Source: VRUE01 sp963728045
Lineage (GTDB): Bacteria > Actinomycetota > Thermoleophilia > Solirubrobacterales > 70-9
DNA: 64,000 nt
Reading direction: 5' to 3'
Assembly: GCA_963728045.1 (NCBI GenBank)
Contig: CAVSIE010000002.1
Span: 620,001-684,000, forward strand
Position 1 is the stretch's first letter, and each line of letters begins with the position of its first letter. Below, piece by piece: positions 23,581 through 32,046 of the stretch. A program made the position numbers and the translations under genes. A model generated the notes under the pieces. That model searched no databases, had not been told where the DNA came from, and saw only the letters and a program-made list of their open reading frames with translations.

Positions 23581-25968
23581 TCAGGAAACCAGAGCCTCGT
23601 CGATCGCCTTCGAGACCTCGTCCACGTAGGTGAACTCGAGCTCGCTGCGCTCGTGCTCTGGGATCTCGGCGATATCGCCCTCGTTGCGCTCGGGGACTAT
23701 CACCCGCTTGATCCCCGCCCGCTGAGCGGCGAGCGACTTCTCCTTCAGCCCGCCGACTGGGAGCGCCTGGCCGGTCAGCGTCACCTCGCCGGTCATCGCA
23801 ACGTCGTTGCGGACCGGCCGGCCGCTGATCAACGAGGCGAGCGCCACGGTCATCGCAACGCCGGCCGAGGGCCCGTCCTTCGGCACCGCCCCCGCCGGCA
23901 CGTGGATGTGAATGTCGTGCTCGGCAAACCAGTTCTCCCCCAGCTCCGGCGCCAGCTCCCGCCAGTGGCCGCGCACGTAGGAGAGTGCCGCCTGCGCCGA
24001 CTCCCTCATCACGTCCCCGAGCTGACCGGTGATCGTCAGCTTGCCCGAGCCCGGCATGGCTGTCGCCTCGATGAAGAGCACGTCGCCGCCCGTCGGGGTC
24101 CAGGCGAGTCCCGTGGCGACCCCGGGGTCCTTGGTGCGGCGCCGCTGCTCGGCGAAGACGCGGCGGCGGCCGAGCAGCTCGCGCGCCCGCTTCGCCGAGA
24201 TCTTCACCTTGCCGTTGATCTTGCCCTCGGCGACTTCGCGGGCGACTTTGCGGCAGATCGTGCCGATCTGGCGCTCCAGGTTGCGGACGCCCGCCTCGCG
24301 GGTGTACTCCTCGATGATCGCGGTCAGGGCCGGCTCGGCGAACTCGATCTGAGAGGGCTTGAGGCCGTTGGCGTCGATCTGGCGCAGGACCAGGTAGCGG
24401 CGGGCGATGTGGCGCTTCTCATCGACTGTGTAGCCGGCCAGCTCGATCGTCTCCATCCGGTCCTGGAGGGGGCCCGGGATGGTGTCGAGGACGTTCGCCG
24501 TGGCGATGAACATCACGTCGGAGAGATCGAACTCGAGGTCGAGGTAGTGGTCGCGGAAGCTGTCGTTCTGGGCCGGGTCGAGCACCTCGAGCATCGCCGA
24601 GGCAGGGTCGCCGCGAAAGTCGGCGCCCATCTTGTCGATCTCGTCGATCATGAACACGGGGTTGCGCGAGCCGGCGTCGCGCAGGGCACGGACGATCGTG
24701 CCCGGCATCGCGCCGATGTAGGTGCGGCGGTGGCCGCGGATCTCCGCCTCGTCGCGGACGCCGCCGACCGAGATCCGCTCGAACTCGCGGCCGAGCGCCT
24801 TGGCGATCGATTTCCCGAGACTGGTCTTGCCGACGCCGGGAGGCCCGACGAAGCAGAGGATCGGGCCGGGCGAGGAGGGGTTGAGCTTGCGCACCGCCAG
24901 GTACTCGAGGATCCGGTCCTTGACCTTCTCCAGGTCGTAGTGGTCGGCATCGAGCACCTCGCGGGCATGGGAGATGTCGAGGTTGTCCTCGGTCTCGGCC
25001 GACCAGGGCAGCTCTACCAGCCACTCGAGGTAGGTGCGGATGACGCCGTGCTCGGCCGCGGCGGGGGGCAGCTTCTCCAGCCGCGAGAGCTCACGCTCGG
25101 CCGCTTTCTGGGCGTGCTCGGGCAGTTTCGCCTCCTCGATCCGCTGGCGCAGCTCGTTGACCTCCGCCTGCTGCTCGTCCCCCTCGCCGAGCTCGTCCTG
25201 AATCGCTTTCAGTTGCTGACGCAAGAAGAACTCGCGCTGACCTTTGTCGATCTCCGACTGGACCTGCGACTGGATCTGGGTGCCGAGCTGGACTACCTCG
25301 AGCTCGCGGGCGAGGATCTGAGAGAGGTGGCGGAGCCGCGCCGTCACGTCGACCTGCTCCAGCAGCTCCTGCTTTTCCTCGGTGGAGATCCGCAGGGCGC
25401 CGGCGATCAGGTGAGCCAAGGCGGCGGGGTCGTCGATGTTGGCGACCGCCATCTGCAGCTCCTCAGGCAGATAGGGGATCTGCTCGATGATCTCGGAGAA
25501 GGTGCGCTGTACGTTGCGGGTCAGCGCCTCCAACTCGGGACTCTCCTCGAACACGTCCGGCAGCTCGGAGATCCGTGCCACCAGGTAGGGCTCCTCGGCG
25601 ACGTAGGGACCAAGGCGCACCCGCTGCGCGCCCTGGACGAGGATGCGGATCGTCCCGTCGGGGACCTTGAGCATGCGCGCGACGATTCCGGCGACTCCAA
25701 CCTCATACAGGTCGGAGGGCCCGGGCTCCTCGTTCTCTGGGTCCCGCGAGGCGACCATCACCAGCATCCGGTTGGCGCCAAGCACGTCGTCGACCAGCTT
25801 GATCGAGCGTTCCTGGCCGACCGCCAGAGGGGTGAGGGTCTCGGGGAAGGTGACGGTGTCGCGCAGCGGCAGCACCGGCAGCGCGTCGGGCAGCGGCTCA
25901 CTGGCCCGGATCGCATCCTCCGCGTCGAGCTCGGACTCGACCACTTCCAGGACCGGGCTGCCCTCCAT
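23581..25968 (-). CDS. lon: ATP-dependent protease Lon
   Basis: Cytoplasmic AAA+ protease that degrades misfolded and regulatory proteins. The 795-residue product has the N-terminal LonA substrate-binding domain (LPVLPLRDTVTFPETLTPL near residue 30), a coiled-coil linker, and an AAA+ domain with Walker A GPPGVGKT (375-382). The C-terminal serine protease domain has the Ser-Lys dyad S701 (KDGPSAG) and K744 (GGLKEK). The ATG at 25968 is chosen over an upstream in-frame start that overlaps hsp20, since conserved sequence begins soon after it. Twenty-five bases downstream of hsp20: a protein quality-control operon. Confidence 0.96.
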   Translation of the reverse strand: MEGSPVLEVVESELDAEDAIRASEPLPDALPVLPLRDTVTFPETLTPLAVGQERSIKLVDDVLGANRMLVMVASRDPENEEPGPSDLYEVGVAGIVARMLKVPDGTIRILVQGAQRVRLGPYVAEEPYLVARISELPDVFEESPELEALTRNVQRTFSEIIEQIPYLPEELQMAVANIDDPAALAHLIAGALRISTEEKQELLEQVDVTARLRHLSQILARELEVVQLGTQIQSQVQSEIDKGQREFFLRQQLKAIQDELGEGDEQQAEVNELRQRIEEAKLPEHAQKAAERELSRLEKLPPAAAEHGVIRTYLEWLVELPWSAETEDNLDISHAREVLDADHYDLEKVKDRILEYLAVRKLNPSSPGPILCFVGPPGVGKTSLGKSIAKALGREFERISVGGVRDEAEIRGHRRTYIGAMPGTIVRALRDAGSRNPVFMIDEIDKMGADFRGDPASAMLEVLDPAQNDSFRDHYLDLEFDLSDVMFIATANVLDTIPGPLQDRMETIELAGYTVDEKRHIARRYLVLRQIDANGLKPSQIEFAEPALTAIIEEYTREAGVRNLERQIGTICRKVAREVAEGKINGKVKISAKRARELLGRRRVFAEQRRRTKDPGVATGLAWTPTGGDVLFIEATAMPGSGKLTITGQLGDVMRESAQAALSYVRGHWRELAPELGENWFAEHDIHIHVPAGAVPKDGPSAGVAMTVALASLISGRPVRNDVAMTGEVTLTGQALPVGGLKEKSLAAQRAGIKRVIVPERNEGDIAEIPEHERSELEFTYVDEVSKAIDEALVS

Positions 25969-25993
25969 CAGCGCTGCCTCTCGCGAGTCCGCA

Positions 25994-26398
25994 CTAGTCC
26001 CTCCCAATCGGCACCCGCCGCGTCGTCTCGGCGGGATCGCGCAGCGGTAGCTCGACTCGCAGCACGCCATCCTCGTACGTCGCTTTCGCTCGTTCGGCGT
26101 CGACGTCCACCTGCAGCTCGACGACGCGCCGAAACGGTCCCGAGGGGATCTCCACCTGCTGGTAGACGCGGCCCTCGGTCTCCTGCACCGGTCGCTGCCC
26201 GATGATCGCCAGCTGCCTACCGCTGACCTCGATCCCGACCTCCTCCAGGTTGATCCCGGCGAGGTCGACCTTGACTACCGCCCGCTGCGGTTCGCCGCAG
26301 TAGTAGACGTCCACATTCGGAGAGAATCCCCTGCTGCGCCGGGCCACGTAAGTCGTCCGGCCCCAGGCGAAGTTGGCGAACAGATCGCGCTCAGGCAT
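25994..26398 (-). CDS. Hsp20/alpha-crystallin family small heat-shock protein
   Basis: ATP-independent chaperone that holds unfolding proteins. The 134-residue protein has the alpha-crystallin beta-sandwich (about 27-125), with VVKVDLAGINLEEVGIEV, a FRRVVELQVDVD strand and the closing ATYEDGVLRVELPL. The N-terminal arm is short, and a C-terminal IxI-type motif is not obvious. It lies upstream of lon in the same direction, a natural stress-response pairing. I could not identify an HspR (HAIR) or CIRCE operator upstream. Confidence 0.93.
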   Translation of the reverse strand: MPERDLFANFAWGRTTYVARRSRGFSPNVDVYYCGEPQRAVVKVDLAGINLEEVGIEVSGRQLAIIGQRPVQETEGRVYQQVEIPSGPFRRVVELQVDVDAERAKATYEDGVLRVELPLRDPAETTRRVPIGRD

Positions 26399-26426
26399 GA
26401 GCGAAAACCATAGCCAGCGCGAGGGG

Positions 26427-26615
26427 CTATGCGGCGCCGGTCTGGCTTGCCCAGCGCGGAGGGCGCATCAAGAGGACCGGCTGGCGGGGTGGAACGAGGC
26501 CCTCCGGGCGGTCGGGGCGGAAGGTCGTACAGGGCTCCTCCAGCTCGAGCGCGCAGAGCAGGTTCTTGCGGAAGTAGCAGTCCTCGCAGCTGGGCGGCTT
26601 TTTCTTGCGCGGCAT
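26427..26615 (-). CDS. Small cysteine-rich protein
   Basis: A 62-residue protein starting MPRKKKPPSCEDCYFRKNLL, with C10-x-x-C13, then Cys at about 21 and 28, spaced as in a small zinc ribbon. It ends with RPEGLVPPRQPVLLMRPPR. No function is known to me; a nucleic-acid or protein-binding zinc knuckle is possible. It lies 28 bases upstream of hsp20 on the same strand and may be the first gene of the hsp20-lon operon. The ATG at 26615 is preferred to one at 26633 because coding character begins there. Confidence 0.6.
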   Translation of the reverse strand: MPRKKKPPSCEDCYFRKNLLCALELEEPCTTFRPDRPEGLVPPRQPVLLMRPPRWASQTGAA

Positions 26616-26752
26616 GGCGGCGCATGTAAGCACTGCCGTGACGATTCCGCGAGCCTCATTTCCGCAAAGCGCAACCTCTTTGACACAGTCTCGTTACAAC
26701 TTCCCCGCGTCTTGCGAAAGCCGGGTCTTGCCGTCGCTACCATTGGCCAAAG

Positions 26753-27379
26753 ATGGACGTCTCCAACCGGACCGACAAGCTTGCGGCCTCCCCGCAGCTG
26801 TTCGAGAGCGAATTCCTCAACTTCTTCTCCCGGGTGCACCCCGCGATCCCGGCCCTCGTCTTCGGACCCGTGGTCGTCGCGATGGAGTGGCTGGGCGCTG
26901 ACCGCGGCCTTGCCGTCTGGCAAGTGGCGCTGCTCAGCCTCGGCGGGGTCGGCCTCTGGACCCTGACCGAGTACTGGCTGCACCGGCTGGTCTTCCACTG
27001 GGAGCCGGACAATGCCTTCGGCCGCCGCATGCACTTCATCATCCACGGCATCCACCACGACCACCCCAACGACAAGATGCGGCTGGTGATGCCGCCGGCG
27101 GTCTCGATCCCGCTCGCCGCCCTCTTCTTCGGCGCCTTCACGCTGCTGTTCGGCACGCCTGAGGCATACCCGCTGTTTGGCGGCTTCCTGCTCGGCTACC
27201 TCTTCTACGACTACACGCACTACTACGTGCACCACTTCGTACCCAAGTCGAAACTCGGCAAGCGGTTGCGGGCCCAGCACATGCGTCACCACTTCCAGGA
27301 CCACCGCTACGGCTACGGCGTCTCCTCGCCCCTCTGGGACGTAATCTTCCGCACCCTCCCCCGGCAGCGGAGGAACTAA
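26753..27379 (+). CDS. Fatty acid hydroxylase / sterol desaturase superfamily protein
   Basis: A 208-residue integral membrane diiron enzyme with the histidine clusters of the FA2H/SCS7 family: HRLVFH, HGIHHDHP, HYYVHH and HMRHH. These ligate two irons used with O2 to hydroxylate acyl chains. Four hydrophobic segments fit the fold. The length matches bacterial 2-hydroxylases that lack the cytochrome b5 domain of eukaryotic FA2H. 2-hydroxylation of membrane fatty acids is the likely reaction; the substrate is inferred. Confidence 0.88.
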   Translation: MDVSNRTDKLAASPQLFESEFLNFFSRVHPAIPALVFGPVVVAMEWLGADRGLAVWQVALLSLGGVGLWTLTEYWLHRLVFHWEPDNAFGRRMHFIIHGIHHDHPNDKMRLVMPPAVSIPLAALFFGAFTLLFGTPEAYPLFGGFLLGYLFYDYTHYYVHHFVPKSKLGKRLRAQHMRHHFQDHRYGYGVSSPLWDVIFRTLPRQRRN

Positions 27380-27394
27380 GCCTTCGCGCTTCCC

Positions 27395-27427
27395 AGCCGA
27401 CTGGCTCACATCAGCTGACTGGCTCAC
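27395..27427. repeat. Short tandem direct repeat
   Basis: AGCCGACTGGCTCAC (27395-27409) and AGCTGACTGGCTCAC (27413-27427) differ at one base, with an 18-base period. They lie in the 205-base gap ahead of the AT-hook gene and may be a protein-binding pair. No other content is evident in this part of the gap. Confidence 0.45.
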
Positions 27428-27493
27428 GCTTGGCCGTTTTGAAACTTGCCTGTCAAGCGGACAAGCATGCACAGCATCATTTGACCATATGAA

Positions 27494-27514
27494 CAGTCAC
27501 TGTCACTGTGACTG
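27494..27514. promoter_or_regulatory. Candidate operator upstream of the AT-hook regulator
   Basis: CAGTCAC-N7-GTGACTG, perfect seven-base arms, 71 bases before the start codon at 27585. A TTGACC at 27481-27486 could be a -35 element, but no good -10 is seen. Self-regulation by the downstream winged-helix protein is plausible. Confidence 0.4.
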
Positions 27515-27584
27515 TGCCAGACTCCCAAAAGCTCAATGCTGACAACCCGCGAAGGCGCAAGGCTTACGGGACGAAAGGAACAAG

Positions 27585-28013
27585 ATGCCAAACAGCAACG
27601 CACTCGATGATTCGCGCGCGGATCTCGAAAAGCACCTTGCCAATCTCGACGAGGAGCGCAATCGCATCGCGCAGGCCATCGCCCTCCTGGGCAGCGGAGG
27701 CTCTTCAGGCAGTGGCAAAGTCGCCCGCCGCGGTCCCGGCCGCCCTCGTGGCTCAGGTCGTCGCGGCCCTGGCCGGCCGCCCAAAGCCGCTACAGCCACC
27801 GCTGGCCGTAAACCGGGTCGCAAACGCCGTCGTCGCGGCGGTACCCGCGCCGACCAGGCGGTCTCGCTGGTAGAGGCGAACCCCGGCATCAGCGCGTCCG
27901 AGATCGCGAAATCGATGAAGATCAAGCCCAACTACCTCTACCGTGTGCTCGGCGAACTCGAGCAAGAGGGAAGGGTCACGAAGAAAGGGCGCCAGTACCA
28001 CCCGACCAAATAG
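27585..28013 (+). CDS. AT-hook plus winged-helix DNA-binding protein
   Basis: The 142-residue protein has three parts. First is an N-terminal coiled coil (about 5-36, ADLEKHLANLDEERNRIAQA). Next is a very basic Gly/Pro/Arg region (about 46-85) with two AT-hook cores, RGPGRPRG and RGPGRPPK. Last is a C-terminal winged helix (about 88-142): SEIAKSMKIKPNYLYRVLGELEQEGRVTKKG. It may bind AT-rich minor groove as a nucleoid-associated regulator, in the way Lsr2 or AT-hook proteins do, but I do not know a characterised homologue. AAAGGA lies six bases before the ATG, and a strong terminator follows, so it is a single-gene unit. Confidence 0.85.
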   Translation: MPNSNALDDSRADLEKHLANLDEERNRIAQAIALLGSGGSSGSGKVARRGPGRPRGSGRRGPGRPPKAATATAGRKPGRKRRRRGGTRADQAVSLVEANPGISASEIAKSMKIKPNYLYRVLGELEQEGRVTKKGRQYHPTK

Positions 28014-28037
28014 TCCTTGGTGTACGCGCTTTTCGCG

Positions 28038-28072
28038 AGAGGCCGGTCCCTAGCGGACCGGCCTCTTTTTTT
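28038..28072 (+). terminator. Rho-independent terminator of the AT-hook gene
   Basis: A perfect 12-base stem (28038-28049 with 28055-28066), loop CTAGC, followed by a run of Ts to 28072. The convergent mdh stop lies 14 bases further on. It is the clearest intrinsic terminator in the window. Confidence 0.93.
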
Positions 28073-28085
28073 GACTACGTAAGCC

Positions 28086-29072
28086 TTAGACCAACCCCAG
28101 ACCGCTGACCGCGTCGCGCTCCTCGCGCAACTCAGCGGCACTGGCGTCGATCCGGGCACGGGAGAACTCTGGGATCTCCAGCCCCTCGACAACCGACCAC
28201 TCCCCACCAGAACACTCGCACGGGAGACCGGCCACGATCCCCTCCTCGACCCCGTAGGAGCCATCGGTGGGAACGCCCATCGACACCCAGTCGCCCGGCG
28301 GGGCGCCGAGCACCCAGTCGCGCACGTGGTCAATCGCCGCGTTGGCCGCCGAGGCCGCGCTCGAGGCGCCACGCGCCTCGATGATCGCCGCTCCCCGCTT
28401 GGCCACCCGGGGGATGAACTCGTCCGCGATCCACGCCTCGTCGCCGACCGCGTCCCAGACGCTGCCGCCGCTCACCTTCGCGTTGACCAAGTCGGGGTAC
28501 TGCGTGGTCGAGTGGTTCCCCCAAACCGTCATGTTGGTGACATCGGAAACCTGCTTGCCAAGCTTGTCGGCAACCTGGGCGATTGCGCGGTTGTGGTCGA
28601 GCCGCATCATCGCGGTGAAGCGCTCACGCGGCACACCATCCGCATTCGACATCGCGATCAGGCAGTTGGTGTTGGCCGGATTTCCCACCACCAGCACCCT
28701 GATGTCGCCTGCCGCCCCAGCGGCGATCGCCTCGCCCTGCGGTTTGAAGATGCCGCCGTTCGCCTCCAGCAGATCGGCTCGCTCCATGCCGGGCCCACGC
28801 GGGCGGGCGCCGACCAGCAGCGCCACGTTGGCCCCCTCGAAGGCCTGCTTCGGGTCGTCGTAGATGTCTACCTTCCGCAGCAGCGGGAAGGCGCAGTCGT
28901 CGAGCTCCATCGCGGCGCCCTCCGCCGCCTTGACCGCGTCGGGGATCTCCAGCAGGCTCAGCTCGACCGGCGTATCCGGGCCGAGCATCTGCCCACTGGC
29001 GATGCGGAACAGGAGGGCGTAGCCGATCTGGCCGGCAGCGCCGGTGACGGTGACTTTGACTGGATCGCTCAC
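28086..29072 (-). CDS. mdh: Malate dehydrogenase
   Basis: NAD-dependent interconversion of malate and oxaloacetate in the TCA cycle. The 328-residue protein is of the cytosolic/actinobacterial type. It has the NAD-binding loop TGAAGQIGYALLFRIASG, the mobile-loop arginines in GARPRGPGMERADLL, VGNPANTNCLIA, and the catalytic histidine in VWGNHSTTQYPD. GTG start with AGGAGA upstream. It lies 47 bases downstream of icd on the same strand, so two TCA enzymes are cotranscribed. Confidence 0.97.
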   Translation of the reverse strand: MSDPVKVTVTGAAGQIGYALLFRIASGQMLGPDTPVELSLLEIPDAVKAAEGAAMELDDCAFPLLRKVDIYDDPKQAFEGANVALLVGARPRGPGMERADLLEANGGIFKPQGEAIAAGAAGDIRVLVVGNPANTNCLIAMSNADGVPRERFTAMMRLDHNRAIAQVADKLGKQVSDVTNMTVWGNHSTTQYPDLVNAKVSGGSVWDAVGDEAWIADEFIPRVAKRGAAIIEARGASSAASAANAAIDHVRDWVLGAPPGDWVSMGVPTDGSYGVEEGIVAGLPCECSGGEWSVVEGLEIPEFSRARIDASAAELREERDAVSGLGLV

Positions 29073-29119
29073 GTATCTGTTCTCCTGGATCGTGGGGTTC
29101 GGAAGTTGGCGCAGGCGGA

Positions 29120-30334
29120 CTAGGCCATCGCCCGCTGGAGGCTCTCGTCGATCGAGGCGAGAAACTCCTGGGTGGTCTGGAACTCCTGGTCGCCACCGAC
29201 CAACAGCGCCAGATCCTTAGTCATCTTGCCGCTTTCGACCGTCTCGATGCATACCCGCTCGAGCGTCTCGGCGAACTGCGAAACCTCAGGCGCTTCGTCC
29301 AACCGGCCGCGAGCCGCGAGGCCCCGCGTCCAGGCGAAGATCGAGGCGATCGGGTTGGTCGAGGTCGGCTTACCCTGCTGGTGCTGGCGGTAGTGGCGGG
29401 TGACGGTGCCATGTGCTGCCTCGGCCTCGACCGTCTTGCCGTCGGGGCTCATCAGCACGCTGGTCATCAGTCCCAGCGAGCCGAAGCCTTGAGCGACGGT
29501 GTCGGACTGGACATCGCCGTCGTAGTTCTTGCAGGCCCACACGTACCCGCCCTCCCACTTCAACGCGGCGGCGACCATGTCATCGATCAGCCGGTGTTCG
29601 TAGCTGATGCCGGCGGCCTCGAAGTCGGTCCTGAACTCGCTCTCGTAGACCTCGGCAAAGAGGTCCTTGAAGCGGCCGTCGTAGCGCTTCAGGATCGTGT
29701 TCTTGGTCGAGAGATAGACGGGGTAGCCGCGATCGAGGCCGTAGCGCATCGAGGCGCGGGCGAAGTCACGGATCGAGTCGTCGAGGTTGTACATCGCCAT
29801 CGCGATGCCGCCCCCAGGGAAGTCATAGACGTCGAGCTCGACCGGCTCGGCGCCGTCCTTGGGCGTGTAGGTGAGGGTCAGCGTGCCCTCACCGGGGACG
29901 ACCATGTCGGTGGCGCGGTACTGGTCGCCGAAGGCGTGGCGGCCAATCACGATCGGCTTCGTCCACCCCGGCACCAGGCGGGGGATGTTGGAGATCACGA
30001 TCGGCTCACGGAAGATGACGCCGCCGAGGATGTTGCGAATCGTCCCGTTGGGCGAGCGGTACATCTCCTTCAGCCCGAACTCCTCGACCCGCGCCTCGTC
30101 GGGAGTGATCGTCGCGCACTTGACCCCGACGCCGTGCTGCTTGATCGCTTCGGCGGCTTCAACCGTGATCCGGTCCTCGGTCGCGTCGCGGCTCTCGATC
30201 CCGAGATCGAAGTAGATCAGCTCGAGATCGAGGTAGGGCAGGATCAGCTGCTCTTTGATGAAGGCCCAGATGATCCGGGTCATCTCGTCGCCGTCGAGCT
30301 CGACGATCGGGTTCTTTACTTGGATCTTCGTCAC
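29120..30334 (-). CDS. icd: Isocitrate dehydrogenase (NADP-dependent, eukaryotic-type homodimer)
   Basis: Oxidative decarboxylation of isocitrate to 2-oxoglutarate. The GTG at 30334 gives 404 residues beginning VTKIQVKNPIVELDGDEMTR, exactly the start of type II homodimeric enzymes. FGDQYRATD and the C-terminal AHGTVTRHYRQHQQGKPTSTNPI nucleotide region are present. Divergent from the acyl-CoA dehydrogenase with 41 bases between starts; upstream of mdh. Confidence 0.96.
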   Translation of the reverse strand: MTKIQVKNPIVELDGDEMTRIIWAFIKEQLILPYLDLELIYFDLGIESRDATEDRITVEAAEAIKQHGVGVKCATITPDEARVEEFGLKEMYRSPNGTIRNILGGVIFREPIVISNIPRLVPGWTKPIVIGRHAFGDQYRATDMVVPGEGTLTLTYTPKDGAEPVELDVYDFPGGGIAMAMYNLDDSIRDFARASMRYGLDRGYPVYLSTKNTILKRYDGRFKDLFAEVYESEFRTDFEAAGISYEHRLIDDMVAAALKWEGGYVWACKNYDGDVQSDTVAQGFGSLGLMTSVLMSPDGKTVEAEAAHGTVTRHYRQHQQGKPTSTNPIASIFAWTRGLAARGRLDEAPEVSQFAETLERVCIETVESGKMTKDLALLVGGDQEFQTTQEFLASIDESLQRAMA

Positions 30335-30375
30335 GGGCGCGGCGATGCTACCGATGGACTGCCACAATCAGTCCG

Positions 30376-32046
30376 ATGGCGACCGTCGAGCGCCGCTCCG
30401 CGAGCACCCACGAGGTCTTCAACCAGCCACCCCCGCTGGAGGACTACAACCCCTTCGACGCCGATCTCCCTTTGGTCGAGGCGCTGCGCCGCGAGGGCGG
30501 CGATTGGGCCGAGCAGCAGGCGAAAGAGCTGGGAGCGATCTGCGGCTCACGGCAGACGATCCGCTGGGGCTTCGAAGCGAACGAGAAGAAGCCTCAGCTA
30601 CGCACGCACGACCGCTACGGCAACCGCATCGACGAGGTCGAGTTCGACGTCTCCTGGCACGAGCTGATGCGGATCGGGATCGATCACGGGCTGCACGCGA
30701 CCCCTTGGCGCGAACCGGGGGGCGGCGCCCACGTCGCCCGCGCCGCGATGTTCATGCTGCTGATGCAGGCCGAGAGCGGGGTCGGCTGCCCGATCTCGAT
30801 GACCTACTCGGCGATTCCGGCGCTGCGCAAACAGCCCGAGCTCGCCGCCGAGTGGGAGGAGCGCTTCCTCTCGCTCGATTACGACGAGCGCTCGCTGCCG
30901 GCAGAGCGCAAGCGCGGCGCCCTCTGCGGAATGGCGATGACCGAGAAGCAGGGCGGCTCCGACGTGCGCGCCAACACCACGACCGCGACGCCCCTGAACG
31001 GCGGCGGTCCTGGCGCCGAGTACGAGATCGTCGGCCACAAGTGGTTCTGCTCGGCTCCCATGTGCGATGCCTTCCTCGTCCTCGCCCAGACCGAATCTGG
31101 CATCTCCTGCTTCCTGATGCCGCGCTGGACGCCAGACGGCGAGCGCAACGCCTTCCACATCCAGCGGCTCAAGGACAAGCTCGGCAACCGCTCCAACGCC
31201 TCCAGCGAGGTCGAGTTCCGCGGCGCCTGGGCACGGATGGTCGGCGAGGAGGGCCGCGGCGTGCCGACGATCATCGAGATGGTCAACCACACCCGGCTCG
31301 ACTGCGTGATCGGCGCCGCGACGGGTTACCGGGCCGGGGTCGTGCAGGCCCTCAACCACGCCGCCCACCGCTCCGCCTTCGGCGCTGAGCTGATCGAGCA
31401 GCCGCTGATGCGCAACGTCCTCGCCGACCTCTGCGTCGAGTCGGAGGCGGCGACGGTCGCCGCGATGCGCCTCGCCCGCTCTTACGACGAGGTCGCCGCA
31501 GGCGACGAGGAGGCGGCCGAGTTCCGGCGCCTCGCCAACGCAGTGCTCAAGTACTGGCTCTGCAAGCGCGCCCCGTCGCACGCGGTCGAGTGCCTCGAGT
31601 GCCTCGGCGGCAACGGCTACGTCGAGGAGTCCGGCATGCCTCGCCTCTACCGCGAGGCCCCGCTCGCCTCGATCTGGGAGGGCTCGGGCAACGTCCAGTG
31701 CCTCGACGTGCTGCGCGGGATGGTCAAGAGCCCGGCCTCCGTCGATGCCTTCTTCGCCGAGGTCCTCGAGGGTGCTGGAGCCGAACCAAAGCTCGATGCC
31801 TACGTCTCCTCTCTGCGCGACGAGATCCCAGGTGACATCGACACCATCCAGACCCGCGCTCGCCGCATCGTCGAGCGCATGGCGGTCGCCCTCCAGGCTT
31901 CGCTTCTGGTCCGCTACGGCGACCCTGCCGTCGCCGACGCCTTCTGCGCCTCCCGCCTCGCCGGCGACTGGGGCCAGGCCTTCGGCACGCTTCCGGCCGG
32001 CACGGACTTCGGCCGCATCATCGAGCGGCACCGCGCCGACGCCTAG
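30376..32046 (+). CDS. Acyl-CoA dehydrogenase, AidB-like
   Basis: FAD-dependent acyl-CoA dehydrogenase-fold protein of 556 residues, in the long AidB branch. It starts with the AidB-type THEVFNQPPPLEDYNPFDAD. It has the flavin-binding block MAMTEKQGGSDVRANTT, the HKWFCSAPMCDAFLVLAQT segment, and the C-terminal CLECLGGNGYVEESGMPRLYREAPLASIWEGSGN. E. coli AidB is linked to alkylation-damage protection and DNA binding; whether this protein oxidises an acyl-CoA is not clear from sequence. Convergent with the site-2 protease gene, sharing CTAG at 32043-32046. Confidence 0.92.
   Translation: MATVERRSASTHEVFNQPPPLEDYNPFDADLPLVEALRREGGDWAEQQAKELGAICGSRQTIRWGFEANEKKPQLRTHDRYGNRIDEVEFDVSWHELMRIGIDHGLHATPWREPGGGAHVARAAMFMLLMQAESGVGCPISMTYSAIPALRKQPELAAEWEERFLSLDYDERSLPAERKRGALCGMAMTEKQGGSDVRANTTTATPLNGGGPGAEYEIVGHKWFCSAPMCDAFLVLAQTESGISCFLMPRWTPDGERNAFHIQRLKDKLGNRSNASSEVEFRGAWARMVGEEGRGVPTIIEMVNHTRLDCVIGAATGYRAGVVQALNHAAHRSAFGAELIEQPLMRNVLADLCVESEAATVAAMRLARSYDEVAAGDEEAAEFRRLANAVLKYWLCKRAPSHAVECLECLGGNGYVEESGMPRLYREAPLASIWEGSGNVQCLDVLRGMVKSPASVDAFFAEVLEGAGAEPKLDAYVSSLRDEIPGDIDTIQTRARRIVERMAVALQASLLVRYGDPAVADAFCASRLAGDWGQAFGTLPAGTDFGRIIERHRADA

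Noticed and set aside
23653..26205. 850-codon plus-strand open frame
   Set aside because: Exact antisense shadow of lon and hsp20, composed of the compositional pattern typical of high-GC antisense frames.
26680..26685. TTGACA as a -35 box for the fatty acid hydroxylase
   Set aside because: No -10 sequence at 15-19 bases; TACAAC follows after only nine.
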